From Ashinkailepas kermadecensis (taxonomy: Eukaryota > Arthropoda > Thecostraca > Neolepadidae), in NCBI GenBank assembly GCA_034440615.1, contig JAOTOM010005148.1, positions 184,501 to 248,500 of the forward strand: DNA of 64,000 nucleotides, in the 5' to 3' direction. The position numbers and the translations under genes were made by a program. Of the stretch, positions 1 to 10,427 are shown piece after piece; position 1 is the stretch's first letter; every line of letters starts with the position of its first letter. The notes beneath the pieces are model-generated. The model searched no databases, was not told where the DNA came from, and saw only the letters and a list, made by a program, of their open reading frames with translations.

Positions 1-16
1 TAACTAACTAACTAAC
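1..16. repeat. (TAAC)n tract at the window edge
   Basis: Four TAAC units open the window. The same tetranucleotide ends a 39-bp retroposed insert at 30929-30967, so this is probably the 3' tail of a non-LTR retroelement whose body lies left of the window. The body itself is not visible. Confidence 0.5.
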
Positions 17-90
17 ATTCCAGAACAGTTTCATAGAACCGGCAATATAAAAGGCAACAACACCATTTGTAGCCATAATCCATCATACGC

Positions 91-1203
91 CCTGTCACAC
101 GCTTTGTCTGTAAGTGTCACAGCCTCTCCAGATGTTACACGCTGTGTTTGCAGGTGTCACGGCCTGTCCGGCTGTTACACGTTGTGTCTGCAGGTGTCAC
201 GGCCTGTCCGGCTGTCACACGCTATGTCTGCAGGTGTCACGGCCTGTCCGGCTGTTACACGCTGTGTCTGCAGGTGTCACGGCCTGTCCGGCTGTCACAC
301 GCTATGACTGCAGGTGTCACGGCCGTTACACGCTATGTCTGCAGGTGTAACGGCCTGTCCGGCTGTTACACGCTATGTCTGCAGGTGTCACGGCCTGTCC
401 GGCTGTTACACGCTGTGTCTGCAGGTGTCACGGCCTATCCGGCTGTTACACGTTGTGTCTATAGGTGTCACGGCCTGTCCGGCTGTTACACGCTGTGTCT
501 GCAGGTGTCACGGCCTGTCCGGCTGTTACACGCTATGTCTGCTAGTGTCACGGCCTGTCCGGCTGTTACACGTTGTGTCTGCAGGTGTCACGGCCTGTCC
601 GGCTGTTACACGCTGTGTCTGCAGGTGTCACGGCCTATCCGGCTGTTACACGTTGTGTCTATAGGTGTCACGGCCTGTCCGGCTGTTACACGCTATGTCT
701 GCAAGTGTCACGGCCTATCCGGCTGTTACACGTTGTGTCTATAGGTGTCACGGCCTGTCCGGCTGTTACACGCTATGTCTGCTAGTGTCACGGCCTGTCC
801 GGCTGTTACACGTTGTGTCTATAGGTATCACGGCCTGTCCGGCTGTTACACGCTGTGTCTGCAGGTGTCACGGCCTGTCCGGCTGTCACACGCTATGTCT
901 GCAGGTGTCACGGCCTGTCCGGCTGTTACACGTTGTGTCTGCAGGTGTCACGGCCTGTCCGGCTGTTACACGTTATGTCTATAGGTGTCACGGCCTGTCC
1001 GGCCGTTACACGCTATGTCTGCAGGTGTCACGGCCTGTCCGGCTGTTACACGCTGTGTCTGCAGGTGTCACGGCCTGTCCGGCCGTTACACGCTATGTCT
1101 GCAGGTGTCACGGCCTGTCCGGCTGTTACACGCTATGTCTGCAGGTGTCACGGCCTGTCCGGCTGTTACACGCTGTGTCTCCAGGTATCACGGCCTGTCC
1201 GGC
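91..1203. repeat. 40-bp minisatellite, about 28 units
   Basis: Each unit carries a GGCTGTTACACGCT segment followed by GTGTCACGGCCTGTCC, and the period is 40 bp. One unit near 324 has lost about 9 bp. Variant bases (GTGTCT/ATGTCT, GCAGGTG/ATAGGTG/GCTAGTG) recur in blocks, which suggests amplification of multi-unit segments. Long open frames appear in several phases because stops are absent from the unit. I do not regard them as genes. Confidence 0.95.
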
Positions 1204-1700
1204 CCGTACGAGCTGCGCACTTGCCGGCGTAGTTGGCCGCCTTTCCGTGACGAGAGCCGAGCTGACGGCCGACGGTGCGTGTCGCCCTCGCCAACTGGAC
1301 GGCAAGAGTCTGACACCGGCGAGCATTGCACCCAGCTGCGCAGAACGCAGTCCAGACGGTGGCGGCGCTACTCGCGCCCCGGCCGGCCTCGACTCGCGCT
1401 CACGGCGCCACGTGCGTGCCACCGGCAACCGCGCCGAACTGAGCCGCGGTGGTGGATACGGCACGCGCCACGTGAACGCCGCGCAGAACTGCAACTGCCG
1501 CTTCTGCTGGTGCTACGACGTGTTGTGCGACAGGCGGGGGCGGTCGATTCAAATTTGCCGTGGGGGTCAAGACAACATGGCGATAATGGTACGCCGATGC
1601 GCTGTTTGTGGCTTTTGTATGACTCCTTCAGTTTTTCTTTGCCTTTGATATGGTAGTATTTGTGTGGCCTGCATGCCCCCCCCTTTCACAATTTCCTGAC
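1204..1700. other. GC-rich then AT-rich single-copy stretch, no gene seen
   Basis: The first 300 bases are rich in CpG and follow directly on the 40-bp array. Open frames run through in both strands, as expected from composition. No recognisable domain, promoter or RNA gene was found. Confidence 0.5.
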
Positions 1701-1734
1701 ATTTGATATCGAGGATGGCTTCCGGGACATTATC

Positions 1735-1976
1735 GAAACGCAAAATATTTGGTGATAAATATCGAAAGCAAAATATTGAGGGTGCAGAATATCGAATGCG
1801 CAAACCATCGGGAACGAGAAGTGTTGAATCGCAAAATGTCGAATGTTCAACATGTCGAACACGCGAAATGTCGAATGTTCAACATGTCGAACACGCGAAA
1901 TGTCGAATGTTCAACATGTCGAACACGCGAAATGTCGAATGTGCAACATGTCGAACATTCAAAATATCGAATCACA
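1735..1976. repeat. Degenerate AT-rich array with a 32-bp core
   Basis: A motif of the form ATGTCGAA...AACATGTCGAACACGCG repeats about four times between 1838 and 1965 with a 32-bp period. More diverged units (AATATCGAA...CAAAATA) lie upstream, and similar units resume at 2310-2400 on the far side of an inserted SINE. Confidence 0.85.
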
Positions 1977-2305
1977 AAATGGTTGGCTCAGCAGATAGAG
2001 CGCTGACCTGCAAAGATCTCCCCGTCTTGCCGTAGCGGGTTCGAGTCGCTTCACGCGCTCGCTTTTAACGCCTCCGGCTGGGATGGCCAGTTGGCAACTG
2101 CCGTGCAAGGTCGGAGGCGCAAGCACAAGGCGGCCGTGCAAACTATATGGGTACGTTAAACTTTCGGTAAAAATTGTGTTTTGGGACTGGAATTTCCCGG
2201 AGGTGAATTCGGATTCAACGCAACAAGCTTGCGCTTAGCACTGACTGATTCTGTAAAGCCTCACCAGCAACAATTCGAGCTAAATATATTTTTAAAATAA
2301 ATATC
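1977..2305 (+). mobile_element. tRNA-derived SINE, copy 1
   Basis: The head resembles a tRNA gene. An A-box-like TGGCTCAGCAGATAGAG begins near 1984 and a B-box GGGTTCGAGTC lies near 2037. The body then contains GGCCAGTTGGCAACTG (about 2082-2098) and CGCTTAGCACTGA (about 2233), and it ends in an A/T-rich tail. Body segments recur in the same order near 5747-5990 and 14760-14960, which defines a dispersed family. RNA polymerase III promotion is inferred from the boxes. The copy is inserted inside the degenerate array that flanks it on both sides. Confidence 0.7.
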
Positions 2306-2648
2306 GAATGCACACAATGTCTAACACTCAAATATCAAAGAGCAAAATATATTATGCGCAACATTTAAAACACTCAAATATAGAGAACACAACCAGGCAA
2401 GCCGTCCAGCTGTCACTTACATCATGAAATCACCTTGCCACCAACAACTTTCCTACATCATCCCTCATCTTCTGAAAGGCAGCATTCGCTTACTGCATCA
2501 AGTATTCTACTTGAAAGTGGAAGTAATTGTGAAACACATCCGTATTTGCCACTCATACATTTTTTTTAAAATTTCACGCAATATATGGAGCGGACTGGAT
2601 GATGATCGATGTTTAAGTCTGTTTTTGTTTGCTTGTTTGCTTGCTTGC
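2306..2648. other. End of the degenerate array and unremarkable AT-rich sequence
   Basis: Up to about 2400 the sequence continues the AATATCGAA / CACTCAAATAT degenerate units. From there to 2648 I see no gene, repeat or RNA feature. Confidence 0.5.
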
Positions 2649-3075
2649 TAGTCCAACTGGCCTGTCGTGTGTGGGCTCCGAGTAGTCCAACTGACCTGTC
2701 TTGTGTGGGCTCCGAGAAGTCCAACTGGCCTGTCGTGTATGAGCTCCGAGTAGTCCAACTGGTCTGACGTGTATGAGCTCCGAGTATCCAACTGGCCTGT
2801 CGTGTATGAGCTCCGAGAAGTCCAACTGGCCTGTCGTGTATGAGCTCCGAGTAGTCCAACTGGTCTGACGTGTATGAGCTCCGAGTAGTCCAACTGAGCT
2901 GTCGTGTATAGTCCAACTGCCTGTCGTGTATGAGCTCCGAGTAGTCCAACTGCCTGTCGTGTATGGGCTCCGGGTAGTCCAACTGACCTGTCGTGTGTGG
3001 GCTCCGGGTAGTCCAACTGGCCTGTCGTGTATGGGCTCCGAGTAGTCCATCTGGCCTGTCGTGTATGGGCTTCGT
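2649..3075. repeat. 34-bp minisatellite, about 13 units
   Basis: The unit AGTCCAACTGGCCTGTCG followed by TGTATGAGCTCCGAGT repeats with a 34-bp period. A few units are shortened to 27-33 bp around 2780 and 2900-2930. Minus-strand open frames across it are repeat by-products. Confidence 0.95.
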
Positions 3076-3266
3076 GGAAGAACTGCTCCGTTCTAGCCAC
3101 CATCATCGTGTGTGGGCCCTGGCACACCCCACCTGCTCCGGCCCGTGTGGATGGCACGCCGTGGCATCTGACGGAAGCCAGGTGCCCGCTGCTGTATCGT
3201 CTGTCGCTGCATCGGCTAGAGTGAACCTGCATATTATTGGTACCGGTGCAATCAGAGCCTATCACC

Positions 3267-3623
3267 TTACTTACGGGGGCTGAGCTCCCACAGTGGTACA
3301 TCTGGTTCATCCAGACGTGCTGGATTTATCACGCTCGGACAGTTCGATTTCGAAGCGGTTGACATCCAGTGGAAAAATCCAGTCTTGCTGGTTCCATTCC
3401 TTCCAAGCGGTAAGACCTCTTTGACGAATCCATGTGTCAGAAATTTAGCTGTCTCTCCAGTCGCACGATGTATACACGGCACAGTTGCGCTGCTGTTATT
3501 GCCGCGCTCCTTCTGGCTATCTATAATAAACCTCCACGGGTAGTGCTCCTCAACTATATCATGTGTTCGATTGATATCTGCACGTGCGGTTGCAAACAGT
3601 CTGTGCCGTGTGCGCGCCTGCAC
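3267..3623 (-). pseudogene. Probable Penelope-like element RT fragment
   Basis: An open frame of 118 residues on the minus strand resembles the region between the reverse-transcriptase core and the endonuclease of Penelope-like elements. Around residues 18-36 it has a DINRTHDIVEEHYPWRFI stretch, similar to the family's N-x-YP-x-x-I helix. Around residues 49-65 it has VPCIHRATGETAKFL, which fits the LPY-[VI]-x-x-[IL]-[ST] pattern preceding the linker. The catalytic RT motifs and the GIY-YIG domain are missing on either side, and the left neighbour is a minisatellite, so this is a truncated relic. The identification is by eye, and other non-LTR origins are possible. Confidence 0.4.
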
Positions 3624-4180
3624 AAATAACCGATCAAGTCTACAATTCTGAATACAGCTGCAAGTATATGTGCGTCAGTCGTCTCAGTTGCACCAGATGG
3701 GGCTACGGGCTTTGAAGAAAGCCCACAGAAACACTGCTAAATCTGACATAGAACCGACAACGTCACTGAATTCAAGTCCAGGTCAGCGCATGGGCTCTGC
3801 CGTGGGCTGATCCGACTAACCTTCGTCCTAGCACGGAGCTTATGACTCACTGCAGGCCTATAAGTCCGTCTATCGGTCATCCCATGGCTTATTCAGGTAT
3901 GTCACTACAACAGCACATGCTTTTTTATAGATAAATATTGAATGCTCGGTTTGCGCCCAATACCGTGATGACCTGATACAGCCCGGTGCTGCAACCCTTT
4001 CCACCGTCGCCCCTCCCCTCCACATACTCCCCCTCCCGCATTCCTCCTCCATAGGCACAACTGTATCTGTCGCACATGCCCCAACGTGACCCAACGGTAC
4101 CACTATGTGCACCTCTCCTGACCTACCCTCAACCCTCAGCCCTAGCCCCTACCTAGCCTGACCTGGATTACATGTCTGTC
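3624..4180. other. Single-copy stretch, no gene seen
   Basis: Mixed-composition sequence. A C-rich run near 4010-4170 contains loose ACCCTCA/CCCTAGCC motifs that do not form an ordered telomere-like array. No coding or RNA feature is supported. Confidence 0.45.
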
Positions 4181-4383
4181 GGTCACGCTGCCGACGGCCG
4201 CCTAAGTCTAGCCGGGCCGACGCGACGTGACTCGCCGTCCCTCCTGCCGGCGGTACTGTCGGCGGGCGCGCGAGGCCACGTCGGAGTCGACGGCCGCTGC
4301 AGAGCGGGTATTTCTAGCGGCTCGACGTCGTGCAGCGGCGGCGCGGCGGCGACGCTCGCGCCGCCTCCGCAGCGTGGCGGCAT

Positions 4384-4911
4384 GAGCGGCGGGCCGGGCT
4401 GGGCCGGGCCGGGCCTGGCTGGGCTGGGCCGGCCGGGCTGGGCTGGGCTCGGCTGGGCTGGGCCGGGCCGGGCTGGGCTGGGCTGGGCTGGGCCGGGCCG
4501 GGCCTGGCCGGGCTGCCGGCCGGGCTGGGCTGGGCTCGGCTGGGCTGGGCTGGGCCGGCTGGGACTGGGCCGGGCCGAGCCGGGGCCGGGCCGGGCCGGG
4601 CCGGGCTGGGCTGGGCTGGGCTGGGCTGGGCTGGGCTGGGCTGGGCTGGGCCGGGCCGGGCCTGGCTGGGCTGGGCTGGGCTGGGCTGGGCCGGACCGGA
4701 CCAGGCCGGGCTGGGCTGGGCTGGGCTGGGCCGGACTGGGCCGGGCCGAGCCGAGCCGGGCTGGGCCGGGCCGGGCCGGGCTGGGCCGGGCCGGGCCGGG
4801 CTGGGCTGGGCCGGGCCTGGCCTGGGCTGGGCCGGGCCGGGCCGGGCTGGGCCGGGCTGGGCTGGGCCGGGCCGAGCCGGGCCGGGCCGGGCTGGGCTGG
4901 GCTGGTTCGCA
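4384..4911. repeat. GGGCT/GGGCC pentamer array, about 105 units
   Basis: Over about 530 bp nearly every fifth position starts a GGG run on the plus strand, separated by CT, CC or CCT. The five-base period keeps most frames open, giving artificial WAGPG/PAQPS-type translations on both strands. Tracts of G3 with 2-nt loops are a textbook G-quadruplex arrangement. Confidence 0.97.
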
Positions 4912-5714
4912 TCTGCCGACGGCCGACACAGACCGCGCGGCCGTCGGGAATGTGTGCGACCGCGGGCGACGCCGGCGCAGTCGCGCACGCAACGGTGGTC
5001 CCAAGCAGAACGTCATCGGTGGTGCCGTGGACGGGGCTGCACGGGTGACCTCGGGTTGGCGTGTCCGTAGACGGAACCACGCCGGTGACCATGGGCGGAA
5101 TTATGGGTGTGACCGTGGTCGGAGCTAACGCTGCCGGATTCCGCAAATGTGTAACCCATTTCCGGCTAAACTCTGATAAAATAGCCTCCCCATGTTCAGG
5201 AACTTTCCATGTTGCATAGCTTGTCGTGGACAACCTCAACTTTTTTCTAATCCAGTTATTTTTCCACTCGCGTATCTCATATAATTTCGTCAATCTTCAG
5301 TGTGCAACAATATAATGATATTTCAAACTATTATATGACAGGACCCACATGAGGGATTGCCTGTCTTCATAAGCGAACTTCACGCTTTCTTTGCGAATGT
5401 TAGTTGAGATGTGACACAGTATTGTAATACCCGTAGGTACCTTAATGTTCACTTGCTTCCATGCGCAGCTTCATATCACTAAGCTTTAAGTATGTTACTT
5501 GAGGCATGACTAAGTCCACCCCGATGACTAAGTTATTAATTTGAATGCCCATTTTCCCAGGAACAACATGTGGGGCTAATGTAACATCGCAATCATATTA
5601 AGCCCAGGACTTATTGCAAAGTACTGCTTTTCGCAGCTGAGACCCTCTATAAAGCGTTGAAGTCATGAGCATGATTTGGTTTATATTCAAATTTTACCGA
5701 TGTTGCAATAATTT
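4912..5714. other. Single-copy stretch, no gene seen
   Basis: The first 200 bases are GC-rich and the rest is AT-rich. Several short open frames exist, but none shows a recognisable domain or coding composition. Confidence 0.45.
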
Positions 5715-5990
5715 TAACTTAGCTCCCGACAATGAAGTAATTTAGCCCCCGGCTAGGAAGGTCAGATAGCAACTGGCCCGAAAACGCAGGGGACGAACTA
5801 CCGGGGCGGCTGTGTCGATGCATTGAAGGCACGTTAAACGTTCGGCCAACATTTTGCCGTTGAGCCAGAATACTTGGATCAGGTGATGGGGCCAAGGTTC
5901 CGCAACAAAATATGCTTAGCAATAGGACCCTGGTCCATAAAGCTAACCCAGCAAGTATTCGAGCAACATTTATTTGGAAAAAAATACCTC
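5715..5990 (+). mobile_element. tRNA-SINE copy 2, 5'-truncated and diverged
   Basis: This copy matches the SINE body of copy 1 in order: CCCCCGGCTAGGAAGG...AGCAACTGG (5747-5780), ACGTTAAACGTTCGG (near 5832), TGCTTAGCAATAGG (near 5912) and CAGCAAGTATTCGAGC (near 5949). No tRNA-like head is recognisable upstream, so it is truncated or decayed there. Confidence 0.55.
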
Positions 5991-6274
5991 CAAAATTTTG
6001 TTTTAAATATTAACTCGCGTCCGACCAATTTCCAATCGAATGTGTGCACAAGTCGGAATAGAAGTAAGCAGCCTGTAACTGATATCCAATGTTGGTCCGA
6101 ATATGGCCAACGACCTTGGATGAATGCTGAAATCTAATGATATCAGCAAATTGCCCGGGCAGAACAAGCCTACCAAGATGTAGGTGGACGCGTGAATACA
6201 ATATTGCTGTATCCATCAACGGAAACTTGCACATAATTTTGGAGGCAGAGGGCTACTGCGGTGACAACCTATAA

Positions 6275-8078
6275 CGTGTAGGGTGCGTTGAACCATGCGG
6301 TGAACGATTGGTGGAGCCGCGTAGGGCACTCTGAGTAATGCAGCGAACACCTGACGGAGCCTGGTAGGGCACCCTGAGCCATGCAGCGAATACCTGACGG
6401 ACCTGCGTGAGGTGCCATGAGCAATGCAGCGAACACCTGGCGGAGCCTGGTAGGGCACCCTGAGCCATGAAGCGAATACCTGACAGAGCCCGGTAAGGCA
6501 CCCTGAGTCATGCAGCGAACACCTGACGGACCTGCGTGAGGTACCATGAGTCATGCAGCGAACACCTGACTGAGCCTGGAAGGGCACCCTGAGTCATGCA
6601 GCGAACACCTGACAGAGTCACGTAGGGCACCCTGGGTAATGCAGCGAACATCTGACAGAGTCACGTAGGGTACCCTGGGTAATGCAGCGAACATCTGACA
6701 GAGTCACGTAGGGTACCCTGGGTAATGCAGCGAACATCTGACAGAGTCACGTAGGGCACCCTGGGTAATGCAGCGAACATCTGACAGAGTCACGTAGGGT
6801 ACCCTGGGTAATGCAGCGAACATCTGACAGAGTCACGTAGGGCACCCTGGGTAATGCAGCGAACATCTGACAGAGTCACGTAGGGTACCCTGGGTAATGC
6901 AGCGAACACCTGACAGAGTCACGTAGGGCACTCTGGGTATGCAGCGAACATCTGACAGAGTCACGTAGGGCACCCTGGGTAATGCAGCGAACATCTGACA
7001 GAGTCACGTAGGGCACCCTGGGTAATGCAGCGAACACCTGACAGAGTCACGTAGGGCACCCTGGGTAATGCAGCGAACACCTGACAGAGTCACGTAGGGC
7101 ACCCTGGGTAATGCAGCGAACACCTGACAGAGTCACGTAGGGCACCCTGGGTAATGCAGCGAACATCTGACAGAGTCACGTAGGGTACCCTGGGTAATGC
7201 AGCGAACATCTGACAGAGTCACGTAGGGCACCCTGGGTAATGCAGCGAACACCTGACAGAGTCACGTAGGGCACCCTGGGTAATGCAGCGAACATCTGAC
7301 AGAGTCACGTAGGGTACCCTGGGTAATGCAGCGAACATCTGACAGAGTCACGTAGGGCACCCTGGGTAATGCAGCGAACATCTGACAGAGTCACGTAGGG
7401 TACCCTGGGTAATGCAGCGAACATCTGACAGAGTCACGTAGGGCACCCTGGGTAATGCAGCGAACATCTGACAGAGTCACGTAGGGCACCCTGGGTAATG
7501 CAGCGAACATCTGACAGAGTCACGTAGGGCACCCTGGGTAATGCAGCGAACACCTGACAGAGTCACGTAGGGTACCCTGGGTAATGCAGCGAACACCTGA
7601 CAGAGTCACGTAGGGCACCCTGGGTAATACAGCGAACACCTGACAGAGTCACGTAGGGCACCCTGGGTAATGCAGCGAACATCTGACAGAGTCACGTAGG
7701 GCACCCTGGGTAATGCAGCGAACATCTGACAGAGTCACGTAGGGCACCCTGGGTAATGCAGCGAACATCTGACAGAGTCACGTAGGGCACCCTGGGTAAT
7801 GCAGCGAACACCTGACAGAGTCACGTAGGGCACCCTGGGTAATGCAGCGAACACCTGACAGAGTCACGTAGGGCACCCTGGGTAATGCAGCGAACACCTG
7901 ACAGAGTCACGTAGGGCACCCTGGGTAATGCAGCGAACATCTGACAGAGTCACGTAGGGCACCCTGGGTAATGCAGCGAACACCTGACAGAGTCACGTAG
8001 GGCACCCTGGGTAATGCAGCGAACATCTGACAGAGTCACGTAGGGCACCCTGGGTAATGCAGCGAACATCTGACTGAG
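6275..8078. repeat. 43-bp minisatellite, about 42 units
   Basis: The unit GGGTAATGCAGCGAACATCT followed by GACAGAGTCACGTAGGGCACCCT repeats almost perfectly from about 6600 on. The first eight units (6275-6600) are heterogeneous, with GGAGCC and GACCTGCGTGAGG variants. Two binary variants, CATCTG/CACCTG and GGCACC/GGTACC, alternate along the homogeneous part. A related 26-bp sequence, GCTACTGCGG(T/C)GAC.ACCT...AACGT, lies just outside both edges (about 6251 and 8107). Confidence 0.97.
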
Positions 8079-8302
8079 CCGCGACAGCTACCCGATGCAG
8101 CAAGCGCTGCTACTGCGGCGACGACCTGCAACGTTGCTGCCAGTCCTGAGACGACGAGCGACACGACTTCGGAATTGTGCTCAACATCGCTCGACTGTCG
8201 GCTTCAGACCGCCATTCGAGCCAGCTGTAGGGCTGAATGTAGACCGTCATCCTGGTAGCCAGTCACGACATACTTATGGAGGATGCAATTGCTAGTTGTA
8301 TT

Positions 8303-9470
8303 CAGTGGTGTAGCCATGGGGGCGAAGAGAGGGTCAGATGAGGGCTCTCTAGGCGTCTATGCAGGGGGCCCGCAAGGGCCCATATGCCGACGTGATGGAC
8401 TCCTGAACCGACGAAAGGGGCCCCGGGTTGACCGAGAGGGTACCAGCCAATGAAGAGGACCCCGAGTCAACGAAGAATGCCCTTGGGAAGATGCTGAGGG
8501 CCCTTGGCTGGGCGAACGTGAAGGACTTCTAGACCGACGGAGGGGGCCCGGGTGGTTGAAAAGGCCTTCGGGCCGACGGAGAGGGCCCGAGCTAATATGA
8601 AGGGTCCCTGGGCTGTCAACGGAACCCAAGCCGAATAACGAGCCCTTGCCCTGATAGACTAGTGTTTGCAAAGGGGCTTCGGCTTGCCGGAAAGACCCGG
8701 GTCGTTAAATAGGGCCCTGAGACGACGGGAGGGGGCTCAAGTTACCAGAGAGGACCTCGGGTCGTCAGAAAGGACCCTTTGGCATACGAAAGGGGTCCAA
8801 ACCGCATAAGGACCCCTAGCCTGTTGGAGGGGGCCCAAGCTGTCCTGCGGCCTGACGAGGAGGCCCTGGACCACTAAGGAGGCCCCTGCATCGATGGAGA
8901 GGACCCCTAGCCTCGGGAGGACTACGGGCCGTCGGAAAGGGCACAGCACCGGCATGGGCGCCCCTGGGCCGATAGGAGCTGAAACTGCACGGGGTGCGTG
9001 ATAGAGGAGGCCTACGTTTTTGAAAGAGGAGACCCCGGCCGGACGGGGAGTGTCCAGAAAGAGGGCCCCTGAGCCGACGGAGGGAGCCCCCGGCTGGATG
9101 TGCAGGGCCACTGTGCTGGTTTTGGCTCACGCTGATAGAGAGGGGCTCAAGGCTGATAGATGAGTTCCGAAAGCTGGTGTTGTTTGCTAAAAAGTGTGAG
9201 GAATGTCTCGTAGCTGCAGGAACCCCCTGAAAACTGGACAGGTTTGTCAAAGACTGGGAATGGTACATGCAAGCTGGAGAGGGCTCCTGATGGATGAATC
9301 CCCAAGAGGTCCCCTGAGAGCCAGAGAGGACTGGACTGGGATGTTCCGGAGCTTTGGAATGGACACCTGAGGGATCCGGGCCATCTGAGAGTTAAGTGAG
9401 CACTTAAGAATTGGCGAAGGGTGCGTGGAATACTGAGGGCCAGCTTCAGATATGAGATGTCCTTGAGCCA
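8303..9470. repeat. Degenerate GC-rich array, about 31-bp units, with a transposon-like edge
   Basis: The stretch consists of loosely conserved units with GGGCCC...GACCGACGGAG-type cores, reading as a decayed minisatellite. Its left edge, CAGTGGTGTAGCCATGGGGG at 8303, resembles the hAT-type ends found at 18827 and 30090, which also border GC-rich degenerate arrays. I could not find a matching right end or TSD. Confidence 0.6.
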
Positions 9471-10425
9471 TAAATGCTGCCAGGGACTGGGAAGGTCAAC
9501 CACCGCCACCTCAGCGGCGGTGGCCGCCCCAACTGCCACAGCCGTCCCAGAGGTGACGACCGCCTAAGCGGCCACAGCCGTCTCAGTGGCCTGACCACAG
9601 CTGTTCCAGTAGCACGGTCGCTCCAGCGATGGCGAAAAAGGCGACCCAATGATAGCTGTGATATCGTCTGCTCTAGAGGTGCCAGTTGATTCGCCTAGGT
9701 GCGTTACAGTCGAATGCGTTACGAAATAACTAAGGTTCTTCTAGTGTTCCCGCGACTGTCGAAAAGCGGACGACCGGTCCCGTTTTCAATTGCGATAAGC
9801 TCAATATTTCGCCAGTGGCACCAACCCTCTACTAATGCTCCCTTTTCGCCATGGCTCGATCGAGCCGTCGCACGCTGGCTCGGTTGATGCAAATTGTACA
9901 ACTCTGGGGAGGACTGGATCCATGAGCATAGGCCGAACTGTTGGCCATATGAGTCTGACACAAGTGGCCTGCCACTCCGGGGGCCGAGCGTGGGTGTGGC
10001 TGGAACTCTCGAGGGGTGCAGCAGGTCGGTGGTGGCAGCTGCTATGGCCAGACGACGCTCCCAGTCGCCCACCTTCAGTCGCCCACCATCAGTCGCCCCC
10101 AGTCGCCCTTTGACGGCGAGACCGGCACACGATGGATGGTCGGTGCTTTGTATGGAAAGGTCATTTCCAGATTGTTTCACATCTCAATGCAATTGTGACT
10201 GACTGAAAGTCAAAGAAGCTCCTTGGTCTCGGATGGCTGAATAGTTAAGATAGCGTTCCTGGTTCAGGGCTGAATCTATGACTTGTTCAGTCATAAATTC
10301 CAGCATTCGAAAAAGTGTTCCGCACAACTTTAAATTCTCGTGTCTCTGCACCACATAATAATCTCACGTTACACCGGCGTAAGGCGCCCTTAGAGGCGGC
10401 AGATCACCGACGGCAGGAGTTAGGT
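9471..10425. other. Single-copy stretch with short simple repeats
   Basis: A short CAGCCGTC/CCGCC-rich segment at 9500-9630 and a 13-bp CAGTCGCCCACC repeat at 10058-10112 are present. No gene was recognised. Confidence 0.45.
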
Positions 10426-10427
10426 TA

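Noticed and set aside
91..1648. Long plus-strand frames of up to 327 codons over the 40-bp array
   Set aside because: Several phases are open at once and the translation merely mirrors the tandem unit; no start context or domain.
1981..2055. Genuine tRNA gene
   Set aside because: A- and B-boxes are present, but the acceptor and anticodon arms do not pair convincingly and a shared SINE body follows.
4095..4170. Telomere-like CCCTA/CCCTCA repeat
   Set aside because: Motifs are irregular and unordered; the TAGGTTATG motifs at 29120-29195 likewise do not form an array.
4183..5293. Proline/alanine- or glycine/tryptophan-rich proteins of 220-360 residues
   Set aside because: They are translations of the GGGCT/GGGCC pentamer array, open on both strands.
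6275..8078. CRISPR-like regular array
   Set aside because: The units are contiguous with no unique spacers and the context is eukaryotic repeat DNA; it is a minisatellite.
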